Source: Sphingorhabdus sp. M41 (GTDB taxonomy: Bacteria > Pseudomonadota > Alphaproteobacteria > Sphingomonadales > Sphingomonadaceae). Taken from it: a stretch of 64,000 bases of DNA. The stretch covers positions 1,700,501-1,764,500 of the forward strand of contig NZ_CP014545.1 of assembly GCF_001586275.1 (NCBI RefSeq). Direction: 5' to 3'. Position 1 is the stretch's first letter; every line of letters starts with the position of its first letter. Shown here piece by piece: positions 48,593 to 57,264 of this stretch. The notes beneath the pieces are model-generated. The model was not told where the DNA came from and searched no databases. It saw only the letters and a list, made by a program, of their open reading frames with translations. A program made the position numbers and the translations under genes.

Positions 48593-49758
48593 TGAGCGTC
48601 CCCTTCACCCTTTTGTCCTAAGGGCTGGGCCGTGTCGGGAGCAAATGCCTTGGAAAAGCGATATGCCGCGACGGAAATGCCAATGGTCAATATGCCTGCC
48701 AATATCAGGCCCAGCCCGCTGCTCAAAAGATCAGAGGCCAGTTCGAAACTCAAAAAGATAAGGCGCAGCGCAATGATCGTAACAACGACTTGGAACAGAT
48801 TTCGCCATCCCGAATAGATCGCGCTCCAGCCAATGGCGGTCCAGAAAGCCATGAATAATATTGCGTTACCCAAGGGTTCGGTCGATTGTGCAATGCTGCC
48901 GATAAGGCTGGTAAGCGCAGCGGCGATCAGAATTGTAGCTATGCTGATACCGGTGGCGGTTCGATGCAGGCGAAAGGCCAATAACGCTGCGGCACTCCAT
49001 AGCACCAAGTGAATGATGGCGATTTTTTCTGCATTGCCTTCATAACCAAACAAACCACCTGCGGACAAGCCATCTGCGATCAGCTTGAGAGACACACCGC
49101 CGACAAAGGACGCCAGAGCAAATTGCCCGACTTGCATCCAGAAAGGCCCTCGCGAGCCAAAGCGCTTCGCAAAAACACCCGTGAGCAGCGCAAAAACTGG
49201 CAAGCTGGTGATTGTCGCGATGTAGATCGGGGATGGGTTCCCGGTTTGCTGCATATACCATCCCCAATGCGCGATGCCCGTGCCCAGAAGGGCCACTACC
49301 CAGAGCAGGGAGATCAACCAGCCTCGACCCGACAACAGCAAGAGAGGTGAAAACAGAAGCAGCCAGGCGGTCATTGGCTGCCATAACGGCGAGCTTGTCT
49401 GGTAGACTTGGCCGAGGTGGCCGAAAAATGTTGCACCGAGAACGGCCAGGATGAACAGCAGGACGTCCTTCAGATAAAGACCCAGAAAGCCATTGCGTGG
49501 CTGGAGGAGGTATATTCCTGCGCCAGTTCCTGCGATCAGCAATCCATGAACCGCGAGACGAACCATCCCGGGAATTTCGTCCCAATTTGCGGCAACCAGA
49601 GAGACAATACCCAGCCCAATAGCCAGAGTGCCCAGTCCGATCAGAGACCAGAGTCCCAAAGGCCTTGATCTATCTGCTTCATAATTCCGGATGCGCAGAG
49701 CTGTTTCCGAGTCAATCAGACCAGCATTCAGCCAGATATCGATTTTCCTGTCAGACAA
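48589..49758 (-). CDS. DUF2157 multi-span membrane protein
   Basis: A 389-residue protein. A short soluble N-terminus (KIDIWLNAGLIDSETALRIRNYE) typical of DUF2157 is followed by about ten membrane spans beginning LWSLIGLGTLAIGLGIVSLVAANWDEIP. No catalytic motif is seen. It is the first gene of the pair with the GDYXXLXY protein. Function is unknown. Confidence 0.85.
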   Translation of the reverse strand: MSDRKIDIWLNAGLIDSETALRIRNYEADRSRPLGLWSLIGLGTLAIGLGIVSLVAANWDEIPGMVRLAVHGLLIAGTGAGIYLLQPRNGFLGLYLKDVLLFILAVLGATFFGHLGQVYQTSSPLWQPMTAWLLLFSPLLLLSGRGWLISLLWVVALLGTGIAHWGWYMQQTGNPSPIYIATITSLPVFALLTGVFAKRFGSRGPFWMQVGQFALASFVGGVSLKLIADGLSAGGLFGYEGNAEKIAIIHLVLWSAAALLAFRLHRTATGISIATILIAAALTSLIGSIAQSTEPLGNAILFMAFWTAIGWSAIYSGWRNLFQVVVTIIALRLIFLSFELASDLLSSGLGLILAGILTIGISVAAYRFSKAFAPDTAQPLGQKGEGDAQ

Positions 49759-49850
49759 ACATTGATCCCCGCTGCAACAAAAAAATTATACGACACCGGC
49801 AAATGAGGCCAATCCAGCGCTCAGGAGCAGATGCCCGTGCTGCTGCCGGA

Positions 49851-50291
49851 TTAATCCCGGACCTCTACAGTGTGAATGTCAATTCTGTTTTCCAGCGTCC
49901 GGTGGACCGGGCATTTTAGCGCGATTTCCAAGAGTCTCTGACGCTGTTCATCGGTCAGGTCGCCGTGCAGGGTGATTGCGCGATCGATCACATCAATACG
50001 GTTGTCATCATTATTGCAGCTTTTGCAATCTTCGACATGTTCGCGGCTATGTTCCAGTTCGATATGCACGCCGTCGAGCGGAATGGACTTGCGGTCCGCG
50101 TACATTTTCATGGTCATTGAAGTGCAGCTTCCCAGCGCAGCGAGCAGCAGGTCATAAGGCGATGGGCCGCTATCTGTCCCACCGAAGGTTTCAGGCTCAT
50201 CAGCCAGGAAGACATGCTTTCCGACCCGCACCGTCTGCTGGAACTTGCCGCGTGCCGTCTCTACCGAGACGATAGAGGGATTTGTTGCCAT
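49851..50291 (-). CDS. OsmC-family peroxiredoxin-like protein
   Basis: A 146-residue protein of the OsmC/Ohr superfamily, which reduces organic hydroperoxides with two Cys. Both are present: LGSCTSMTMKMYA and LKCPVHRTLEN; GGTDSGPSPYDLLLAALG is the family lead-in. It resembles the YhfA/OsmC-like subgroup more than Ohr. ATG at 50291 lies 2 bases after the glmS stop, so the two are co-transcribed; the longer open frame is antisense-derived noise. Confidence 0.9.
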   Translation of the reverse strand: MATNPSIVSVETARGKFQQTVRVGKHVFLADEPETFGGTDSGPSPYDLLLAALGSCTSMTMKMYADRKSIPLDGVHIELEHSREHVEDCKSCNNDDNRIDVIDRAITLHGDLTDEQRQRLLEIALKCPVHRTLENRIDIHTVEVRD

Positions 50292-50293
50292 GA

Positions 50294-52117
50294 CTATTCC
50301 ACCGTTACCGATTTGGCGAGATTGCGGGGCTGATCGACATCCGTCCCCTTCGCGACAGCGACATGATAGGCGAGCAGCTGGACCGGCACTGCGTAAACCA
50401 GCGGTGCGATCAGTGGATGCACTTTCGGCATTTCGATCACCGCCATGCACCCTTCTCCCGCTTCGGCAATTCCTTCGGCGTCAGAAATCAGCACAACTTT
50501 CCCGCCGCGTGCCATGACTTCCTGCATATTGGATACGGTTTTTTCGAACAACGGGCCAGATGGCGCGAGTACGATGACCGGGACAGCTTCGTCGATCAGG
50601 GCGATCGGCCCATGTTTCATCTCGCCCGAGGCATAGCCTTCGGCGTGGATATAGCTGATTTCCTTGAGCTTGAGCGCGCCTTCCAGGGCGAGCGGATATT
50701 CGGGGCCGCGGCCCAGATAGAGCACGTCACGGGCGGGCGCGATGAGATGCGCCATATTGGAAATATCGTCATCATGGGCCAAAGCGGCATTGAGCGCAGC
50801 TGGCGCTTCTGTCAGATGCTTGACGACTTCCCGTTCCTCATCGCGGGTCATTTTTCCCTTCACCACAGCAAGATGTGCCGCAAGCGCGGCCAGCACGGCG
50901 AGCTGGCAAGAGAAGGCCTTGGTCGAGGCAACCCCTATTTCAGGGCCGGCGTGCGTTGGCAGCAGAAGATCGGCTTCCCGGGCCATGCTGCTGGTCGGAA
51001 CATTGACAACCACCGCGATCTTCTGGCCATTTTCTTTTGAATGACGCAGCGCGGCCAGCGTATCCGCCGTCTCCCCAGACTGGGAAATGAACAATGCCAG
51101 ACCGCCCGGTTCGAGCACCGGATCCCGATAGCGAAATTCAGAAGCAAAATCCAAATCAACCGGCATACGGGCAAAGGTTTCAAACCAATATTTCGCGACC
51201 ATTCCGGCATAATAGCTGGTTCCGCAGGCGACGATGGTCACGCGCTTGATATCGCGCAAATCAAAATCCATTTGCGGCAGCGCCACTTGCTGTTCGAGCG
51301 AGCGGATATAGCTTTGCAGAGTTTGCGCGACCACGGTCGGTTGCTCGAAAATTTCCTTCTGCATGAAATGGCGGTAATTGCCTTTTTCAATCGCCGCAGC
51401 GGAAACGCCGGACGTGGTGATTTCGCGCTCTACCGGAACATTGTCCATGTCATATATTTCCGCACCATCGCGGCTGATGACCACCCAGTCGCCTTCTTCG
51501 AGATAGGCAATTTTCTGTGTCAAGGGTGCCAGCGCCAGGGCATCAGAACCGAGATAGGTTTCGCCATCTCCATAGCCGACCACCAGTGGTGAGCCGAGCC
51601 GGGCACCGATTAACAGATCAGGCTGGGAGCGAAAGGCAATGGCCAGCGCAAAGGCGCCGCGCAGCTGCGGCAAGACCGCTTTGACGGCTTCTTGTGGTGA
51701 TTTCCCGGCCTCGACCTGTTCGCTGACCAGATGCGCGACCACTTCTGTGTCGGTTTCGCTCTCGAAGGACCGCCCGCGCGCGCTCAACTCTTCACGCAAG
51801 CTTTTGAAATTCTCGATAATGCCATTGTGAACCAGCGCCAATTCATCCGTCGCATGAGGGTGGGCATTGTTGGTGGTCGGCGCACCGTGCGTAGCCCAGC
51901 GTGTGTGCGCAATCCCGACATTTCCTGCGGCATCGTCAGTCTTTAGAACAGAGACAAGATTGGCGAGCTTGCCCTCTGCCCGGCGACGGATCAGCTGGCC
52001 ATCATGCACAGTACAAACACCGGCGCTGTCATAGCCGCGATATTCCATCCGCTTCAAACCATCGACGAGACGGTCCGAGACAGGTTCTTTGCCAACAATT
52101 CCAATAATTCCGCACAT
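50294..52117 (-). CDS. glmS: Glucosamine-6-phosphate synthase GlmS
   Basis: A 607-residue glutamine-fructose-6-phosphate aminotransferase, the entry to UDP-GlcNAc and hence peptidoglycan and LPS. It begins MCGIIGIVG with the catalytic Cys2, followed by the class-II amidotransferase domain (about 1-220) and two SIS domains (about 285-600). It ends NLAKSVTVE, the conserved C-terminus. glmU lies 1.4 kb upstream on the same strand, separated by vapBC and a lipoprotein gene; no glmS ribozyme is seen. Confidence 0.96.
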   Translation of the reverse strand: MCGIIGIVGKEPVSDRLVDGLKRMEYRGYDSAGVCTVHDGQLIRRRAEGKLANLVSVLKTDDAAGNVGIAHTRWATHGAPTTNNAHPHATDELALVHNGIIENFKSLREELSARGRSFESETDTEVVAHLVSEQVEAGKSPQEAVKAVLPQLRGAFALAIAFRSQPDLLIGARLGSPLVVGYGDGETYLGSDALALAPLTQKIAYLEEGDWVVISRDGAEIYDMDNVPVEREITTSGVSAAAIEKGNYRHFMQKEIFEQPTVVAQTLQSYIRSLEQQVALPQMDFDLRDIKRVTIVACGTSYYAGMVAKYWFETFARMPVDLDFASEFRYRDPVLEPGGLALFISQSGETADTLAALRHSKENGQKIAVVVNVPTSSMAREADLLLPTHAGPEIGVASTKAFSCQLAVLAALAAHLAVVKGKMTRDEEREVVKHLTEAPAALNAALAHDDDISNMAHLIAPARDVLYLGRGPEYPLALEGALKLKEISYIHAEGYASGEMKHGPIALIDEAVPVIVLAPSGPLFEKTVSNMQEVMARGGKVVLISDAEGIAEAGEGCMAVIEMPKVHPLIAPLVYAVPVQLLAYHVAVAKGTDVDQPRNLAKSVTVE

Positions 52118-52136
52118 GGTTTTTTCGGGCTTTCTT

Positions 52137-52502
52137 CTAGAGGCTATAAGGTATCCGGATGCCCGGCATATTGGCCGGGAAATTCTTTGTGTTCCGCGTA
52201 ATCAAGATAGCACCATTGATCTGCGCAGTAGCAAGTATCATCGCATCAAGGAGCTTCATCCCTGTCCGATAGCGGATATCCGCCGCTGCATCACCTATTC
52301 GTGCATCCAGTTCGACGATTTCGAACGGAGACAGCAGATCCTGCACGTTGCGCCGGGTCTCCAATGGTTCTCCTGCCATCACTTCCGTCCAGACAATGCG
52401 GCTAATTCTATGCTTTGCATAGCGCTGCAACTCGGCCGCCGCACCGGGCCGGTCCTGAAGCCAGTCAATGATGATATTGGTGTCGAAGAAGGGTGTGGAC
52501 AT
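52137..52502 (-). CDS. vapC: VapC-type PIN-domain toxin
   Basis: A 121-residue PIN-domain RNase. The acidic metal ligands lie in FFDTNIIIDWL, IVWTEVMAG and LLDAMILATAQ, followed by ILITRNTKNF, typical of VapC. Such toxins cut specific RNAs (often tRNA or rRNA) until bound by antitoxin. It follows the antitoxin gene by 6 bases. Confidence 0.9.
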   Translation of the reverse strand: MSTPFFDTNIIIDWLQDRPGAAAELQRYAKHRISRIVWTEVMAGEPLETRRNVQDLLSPFEIVELDARIGDAAADIRYRTGMKLLDAMILATAQINGAILITRNTKNFPANMPGIRIPYSL

Positions 52503-52508
52503 ATATTG

Positions 52509-52742
52509 TTATGTGGATTCGCGGTCGGCGCGGATTGCACGCTGATATGCGACGCTGTCACCAATATCATCGCGATCCTTCCAATATCCGCGACCTTTGG
52601 AAATCCAGTCCTTGCTTGCTTCGGCGCGAAAACCGGCTACTGCCTCCCGCAGCAACTGCGCCCGCGATTTTCCCTGCTCTGCTGCTTGCGCGTCGAGCCA
52701 TTTCACATCATCTTCGGGAAGGTCTGCCAGGATACGGGTCAT
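52509..52742 (-). CDS. vapB: VapB-type ribbon-helix-helix antitoxin
   Basis: A 77-residue protein. The N-terminus TRILADLPEDDVKWLDAQAAEQGKS RAQLLREAV has the strand-helix-helix pattern of CopG/RHH DNA-binding proteins; the acidic C-terminal tail (about 45-77, rich in Trp/Asp/Arg) would wrap the toxin. It precedes vapC and should repress their shared promoter at the twin TGATATCA boxes directly upstream. Confidence 0.85.
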   Translation of the reverse strand: MTRILADLPEDDVKWLDAQAAEQGKSRAQLLREAVAGFRAEASKDWISKGRGYWKDRDDIGDSVAYQRAIRADREST

Positions 52743-52752
52743 GATGATATGT

Positions 52753-52773
52753 TGATATCATATCGTGATATCA
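52753..52773. promoter_or_regulatory. Twin-palindrome operator of vapBC
   Basis: TGATATCA, a perfect 8-base palindrome, occurs at 52753-52760 and again at 52766-52773, centred 13 bases apart and starting 11 bases upstream of the vapB start codon. Closely spaced repeats of this kind are typical binding sites for RHH antitoxins. Confidence 0.6.
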
Positions 52774-52892
52774 TGTCAATCCGATACTGTAAATTTGTCT
52801 GACGTTTCTGTGATTCGGAGCTCAGTCCGATTTTTGCCACTTTCAACCCATGTATCGCAGGTTAGTCAGCGAATACTCGTGTTGGCAATTGT

Positions 52893-53540
52893 CTACTCTC
52901 CCGGGATGATAAAGGCGTCATCCGACTTATCAGCATATGCCGAGGCCAGATCATAATTGACCGGAACGACATCGGGATCCGCACAAACAAGGTCGCTGAC
53001 CGTCTGCTTCCCTTTCAGCACCATGACGCCGTCAGTCATTTCGGGATTATTAGGCTCGCCTGCCTTGAAGTTGGTTCTCACCATGCGGCTGTAGACAACA
53101 TAGGTCACATCACCGCGCGAGAAGCTAAGCTGGGCCTCGCCGCCACCCGAATAGGGCACGGAAGAAAAGCTCAGCCTGTCCTTGCCCGCGGCTGCCGGCC
53201 AGACCAGTTCGGGTGATTTTCCGTGGGTGCCAAAACGATATTGCGCTGCCTTGATGCCTGCGCCATTTTCTGTGCCGCAGACTGATACAACCTTTCGGCT
53301 TTTCAACTGACAGGAAAATATGACCGGCTCCTTGGTGCTACACCAACCTGTTGCCTTGGTCTGTTCGGCAGCAGCCTGGCCAGAGTCGTCTTCGGTTAAA
53401 GGAGTTGCTTCAACACCCGGATTTTCGGTAGGTTCGACTGGCGCTTCTGCCTGCTCTGCGGGCACCTCTGCACTACAAGCAGCAATACTGAAAATGATCG
53501 GAATGACGGAGGAAAATCTTAGGACTGTGGTCCGGCTCAC
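52893..53540 (-). CDS. Lipoprotein of unknown function
   Basis: A 215-residue protein. The signal ends in lipobox IAAC at about residue 22, then a Glu/Pro/Ala-rich spacer (about 23-62) leads to a globular domain with four Cys (GWCSTKEP, FSCQLKS, SVCGTENG, LVCADPD). No family is recognised. The start is GTG, overlapping the glmU stop as GTGA, so it is translationally coupled to glmU. Confidence 0.72.
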   Translation of the reverse strand: MSRTTVLRFSSVIPIIFSIAACSAEVPAEQAEAPVEPTENPGVEATPLTEDDSGQAAAEQTKATGWCSTKEPVIFSCQLKSRKVVSVCGTENGAGIKAAQYRFGTHGKSPELVWPAAAGKDRLSFSSVPYSGGGEAQLSFSRGDVTYVVYSRMVRTNFKAGEPNNPEMTDGVMVLKGKQTVSDLVCADPDVVPVNYDLASAYADKSDDAFIIPGE

Positions 53541-54895
53541 GATTTCGAATCCTTGGCTTTTTTCCTCGCACTCACTTCATTGAACCGGTTCGCCCAGCCC
53601 GCTTTCACGGTCTGCTGCGCACGAACCAGTGCCAAATCACCTGCAGCAACATCCTTGGTAAGCGTCGCCCCTGCCCCGACGATCACGCCGTCACCCACTG
53701 TCACTGGCGCCACCAGTGCGCTGTTCGAGCCGATAAACGCACCTTTGCCGATCACTGTCTTATATTTGAAATAGCCGTCATAATTGCAGGTAATCGTGCC
53801 CGCGCCGATATTGGCGCCCTCGCCCACCTCGGCGTCGCCGAGATAGGTCAGATGATTGGCCTTGGCGCCTTTGCCGAGCGTGGTTTTCTTCATTTCGACA
53901 AAATTGCCGACTTTGGATCCTTCTTCCATCACCGAACCGGGACGCAACCGCGCAAAAGGGCCGACATTGCAATTCGGACCAATGGTCGCGCCTTCGATAT
54001 GGCTGTGGCCGTATATTTTCGCGCCCGATGCGATGGAAACACCGGGACCGAAAATCACATTGGGTTCGATTACGACATCGGCAGCAACCTCTGTATCATG
54101 CGAGAACCAGACCGTGTCGGGCGCAATCAGGCTGACACCATCAGCCATGGCCTGTTCGCGGCGGCGAGACTGCCATTCACCTTCGACGGCGGCGAGTTCG
54201 GCGCGGCTGTTCACGCCAGCGACCTCGGCCGGATCATCGACTTCGATCACGGCGCTTTTCTGACCGGAGAGCATAACGATGTCTGGCAGATAATATTCAC
54301 CCGCAGCATTATCGTTGCTGATCTGGTCGAGGAGAATGAACAAATCGGTTGAGCGCGCCGCCATCAGCCCGCTGTTGCACAGGTTTACATGGCGTTCCTG
54401 ATCAGTGGCATCCTTATATTCAACCATTTTCTCGATTTCGCCCTGATCATCGGCGATGATGCGGCCATAGGCACCCGCGTCATCGGGACGGAAACCCAGC
54501 ACGACAGCCCGCGGGTCGGTACCGTTGTTCAGACGATAGATCATGTCGCGCATGGTATCAGCGCTGACCATCGGGACGTCACCATAGAGTATCAGCACAT
54601 CGCCGGCGAAACCTTTGAGCGCGTCGTGCGCCTGCGCCACGGCATGGCCAGTGCCAAGCTGGTCTTCCTGCACGGCGATCGCGACATTGCGTCCTTTGAC
54701 GCTCTCTTCAATCTGCTCGCGGCGCGCGCCGACGACAATAACAGTGCGCTCGACGCCGATGGAGTCGACGGTATCCAGCAGATGGTGAAGCATCGGCTTG
54801 CCGGCAATCGGGTGCAGCACCTTGTGCTTTTCCGATTTCATTCTCGTGCCTTGTCCGGCGGCCAGGATGATTGCGGCTAGCGGGCGATCTGACAT
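53537..54895 (-). CDS. glmU: Bifunctional GlmU (GlcNAc-1-P uridyltransferase/GlcN-1-P acetyltransferase)
   Basis: A 452-residue enzyme completing UDP-GlcNAc synthesis. The N-terminal pyrophosphorylase domain begins AAIILAAGQGTRMKS and carries YGDVPM and GTGHAV; the C-terminal half is a left-handed beta helix of hexapeptide repeats (PNVIFGPGVSIASGAKI, then the conserved NFVEMKK and GAGTITCNYDG). ATG at 54895 gives MSDRPLAAIILAAG; the frame runs 16 residues upstream without support. Confidence 0.96.
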   Translation of the reverse strand: MSDRPLAAIILAAGQGTRMKSEKHKVLHPIAGKPMLHHLLDTVDSIGVERTVIVVGARREQIEESVKGRNVAIAVQEDQLGTGHAVAQAHDALKGFAGDVLILYGDVPMVSADTMRDMIYRLNNGTDPRAVVLGFRPDDAGAYGRIIADDQGEIEKMVEYKDATDQERHVNLCNSGLMAARSTDLFILLDQISNDNAAGEYYLPDIVMLSGQKSAVIEVDDPAEVAGVNSRAELAAVEGEWQSRRREQAMADGVSLIAPDTVWFSHDTEVAADVVIEPNVIFGPGVSIASGAKIYGHSHIEGATIGPNCNVGPFARLRPGSVMEEGSKVGNFVEMKKTTLGKGAKANHLTYLGDAEVGEGANIGAGTITCNYDGYFKYKTVIGKGAFIGSNSALVAPVTVGDGVIVGAGATLTKDVAAGDLALVRAQQTVKAGWANRFNEVSARKKAKDSKS

Positions 54896-55007
54896 CGATA
54901 TTCTCCGAACAAAGTTGGTCAATAGAGGCCATTTCTCGGCCAATTGCAGCGGCTAATGCCATGCAAAGCGGGCTTAAGCCAGCCTGTTTATTTGCCCGAT
55001 GGCGGGT

Positions 55008-56042
55008 TCAGTTCGACGGCTTCCCGCCCTTGCGCCACTTGGTCCACAAATGCCGTGCCAGCATCATCGGCGGCATCCGCAGCCAGTGCGAGCGGACGTA
55101 GAAAGCGAAGCGGGTGAACTTGCGCGTTTCGCGGCCAAATCCGTCGCGCGCGAGCAGTCGGCGGATGTAGAAAGAATCTGCCGAAGCAGACCGGTCAGCC
55201 AGACCTTGATCAACCGGCGTGCCATAGAGCGAGGCAGCAAGGCGCAATGCCCTTGCCAGTTCGTCGCCCAGTCCGTGGACTTTTGCACGGGCACCCAGTT
55301 CGTTCCAGAATTGCTGATCCGCTCCACAAAATTCGCGCAGCAGATGATTGATGTCCCACAGGTTCCGCAAGCCGCCGGCCAGATCGCCGTCTGCGAACAG
55401 ATGGGCGATGGAATGCAGCACCATGTCGGCAGGAGCCATGACATACAGACCGTCGTCCAACCGAACCGCGCTTTCAAGAATTGCAGCCGCATCTGGCGTC
55501 GGACCTGCGGTCAGCGGCAAAATTGTATGGTGAACATCGATCATCCGGTCACGCTCGCGGTGAATCAGCGGCGGCAGTTCGTGCATATGATCGCGGTAAT
55601 ATTGGTCGTCATAGGGGTCCGGCTTGACCCATTCCCAACCCGCATCGAGCAAAGAGGCTTCAACGACAGGCAAGTCTTTCCGGTCGACCATGATATCAAG
55701 ATCGCCGATGCTGCGGCCTACGCCGGCTGCCCTATTCCCCGCGACATAGGCAGTGCCTTTCATCAGGACGATCTTGCCGGGATAGTCGGCGAGCGCCCGT
55801 CGGGCACAGTCGGCTTCCCACAAGGCCTGTTGCCGCGCCAGATCATGCGCCTCGATGGCATCCTGCAGAACCGCGCGAACGCTATCGGGCACGGTCACTG
55901 GTTTGAGCCGGTGAGCGAGCGAACCAATCAGCGATTCCGCCCGTGCTATGCTGATCAAGTCGGTCCACTGCCTGCCGTTCAGCGCCTCGACGCTGGCCGG
56001 TTCCCGCAGAGCATTCACCAACGGGCGCGCGTCCCGCATCAT
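55008..56042 (-). CDS. Nucleotidyltransferase-family protein of the HPr-rel-A cluster
   Basis: A 344-residue protein of the 'uncharacterised nucleotidyltransferase' group (PF14907-like). The metal-binding G-D-x-D motif is in GRSIGDLDIMVDRKDLP, preceded by VLMKGTAYVAG and followed by IDVHHTILPL. It could transfer a nucleotide to a protein or small molecule; the substrate is unknown. ATG at 56042 overlaps the kinase stop as ATGA and is preferred over the GTG at 56057. Members are often found beside HPr-kinase-like and PqqD-like genes, as here. Confidence 0.82.
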   Translation of the reverse strand: MMRDARPLVNALREPASVEALNGRQWTDLISIARAESLIGSLAHRLKPVTVPDSVRAVLQDAIEAHDLARQQALWEADCARRALADYPGKIVLMKGTAYVAGNRAAGVGRSIGDLDIMVDRKDLPVVEASLLDAGWEWVKPDPYDDQYYRDHMHELPPLIHRERDRMIDVHHTILPLTAGPTPDAAAILESAVRLDDGLYVMAPADMVLHSIAHLFADGDLAGGLRNLWDINHLLREFCGADQQFWNELGARAKVHGLGDELARALRLAASLYGTPVDQGLADRSASADSFYIRRLLARDGFGRETRKFTRFAFYVRSHWLRMPPMMLARHLWTKWRKGGKPSN

Positions 56043-56908
56043 GGCAACCGGCTCCACAGGCCGTCGATCAATTCTTCTGCCTGCTCGGCCGATTGATAAT
56101 CCATTGCCTTGGTCGGAACCTGATCGACGAACCGGGTCAGGGCGCGAAAGCCGGCCTCGCCAAGCGCGACATAATTGGTCGAAGCCTGGGTCAGTCGAAC
56201 GAATATTTCCGATTTCCCCATGTCGCGCAATTCGGGTGCATGACCAAAGCGGGGAAAGAGCAGCAGCGCCGGTTTGGCAGGTTCGTCCATCTTGGCGATT
56301 GCATTCGCCGGCGGAACAAGATGGCGGATATCGCCCTTCGGCGTGGCCTTCATCTCCGGGCCGAAACGGTTCGCCGGCGCCACTTTCTGCATCGCCTCAA
56401 TCGACTGATTTTTCAAGCTGATCAGACGTGGAAACGCCGTGATCTCGCCAGAATCGAGGCCCAACAAGGCAAATTCATCGCCCATGAAACGCCAGCCTCT
56501 CTCGGCCAGCATCGCGGATAATGTCGACTTTCCCGAGCCCGACAGACCGGTCATGACCAGCGCCTTGCCGTCCTTTTCAACGCTGCTGGCATGGAGCAGC
56601 AAATGCCGCCGCCAGCCCAGCGCCATTTGCAGGTTCATGCCCATTTCTGCGGCGAGTAATCCCTGGCTGAGCGGCAGGGGCGCGGCATCGGGGAGCCAGA
56701 AGTCACCGCCAATATGCACCGACGGACGAATATAGCGGCGCCAGGGTTTCTCGGGCTCAAGAAGGACGGTAAAATCCACGCTATCACCAGTCGGTACCGG
56801 ATAGTCCTGATAAAGGCCTTTTAATTGTTCCAGCGGCTGTCGCCAGGCCGAGGCAATCCGGAACGCGGCGGGTCCAATTTTGAGCGAGATCCGGTGCATG
56901 TCCTGCAT
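56039..56908 (-). CDS. HPr-kinase-related protein (HprK-related kinase A type)
   Basis: A 289-residue protein. The C-terminal two-thirds resemble HPr kinase: LLLHASSVEKDGKALVMTG leads to Walker A GLSGSGKST (121-129) and then FMGDEFALLGL with the expected catalytic Asp (D144). It lacks the full HPr kinase N-terminal domain. HprK-like enzymes in lasso-peptide clusters phosphorylate peptide C-termini, so a protein or peptide kinase role is plausible. It is coupled to the PqqD-like gene by TGATG and to the nucleotidyltransferase by ATGA. Confidence 0.85.
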   Translation of the reverse strand: MQDMHRISLKIGPAAFRIASAWRQPLEQLKGLYQDYPVPTGDSVDFTVLLEPEKPWRRYIRPSVHIGGDFWLPDAAPLPLSQGLLAAEMGMNLQMALGWRRHLLLHASSVEKDGKALVMTGLSGSGKSTLSAMLAERGWRFMGDEFALLGLDSGEITAFPRLISLKNQSIEAMQKVAPANRFGPEMKATPKGDIRHLVPPANAIAKMDEPAKPALLLFPRFGHAPELRDMGKSEIFVRLTQASTNYVALGEAGFRALTRFVDQVPTKAMDYQSAEQAEELIDGLWSRLP

Positions 56909-57192
56909 CAGCCAGACACTCGCGAAACCAGGCCCAGTGCTAAAAGTTCTTCCATGCGGGCGAGAACAATATTTTCTGAATCAGCACCCGCTTCGACGTC
57001 GAAGGATGCAGTCAATCGTGATGCAATTTCAGCGGCGCTAAGCGGAGCATCTTCCATCACCTCGATTATGGCCGGCACAGGATCGGCCAGCATATGGGTG
57101 ATCCCGGACGGTCGATGAAATATCAGCGTCATGCTGTCCAGGTCATGCCAGATGAGATCATCTTTCGGCGCAGCCCGATATTTCTGGATCAT
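56908..57192 (-). CDS. PqqD-family peptide chaperone of the HPr-rel-A system
   Basis: A 94-residue protein with a PqqD/RRE-like fold: beta strands YRAAPKDDLIWHDLDSMTLIFHRP-type N-terminus, PAIIEVMEDAPLSAAEIASRL, then a helix-turn-helix-like end (ENIVLARMEELLALGLV). PqqD-like domains bind leader peptides of ribosomally made, modified peptides. In this operon it is the likely substrate-recognition part for the kinase. The stop overlaps the kinase start as TGATG. Confidence 0.82.
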   Translation of the reverse strand: MIQKYRAAPKDDLIWHDLDSMTLIFHRPSGITHMLADPVPAIIEVMEDAPLSAAEIASRLTASFDVEAGADSENIVLARMEELLALGLVSRVSG

Positions 57193-57264
57193 GATGGATT
57201 ACCTGCGAATCTGCTGCGACATAGCGATCTGATAGCAGGCAAATGTTAAAATTGGACGGATATG

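Noticed and set aside
50294-52136. glmS ribozyme
   Set aside because: Only about 20 bases separate vapC from glmS, too short for the ribozyme, which is also typical of Gram-positive bacteria.
54999-56096. 365-residue open frame on the plus strand
   Set aside because: It is antisense to the nucleotidyltransferase gene and shows no domain pattern.
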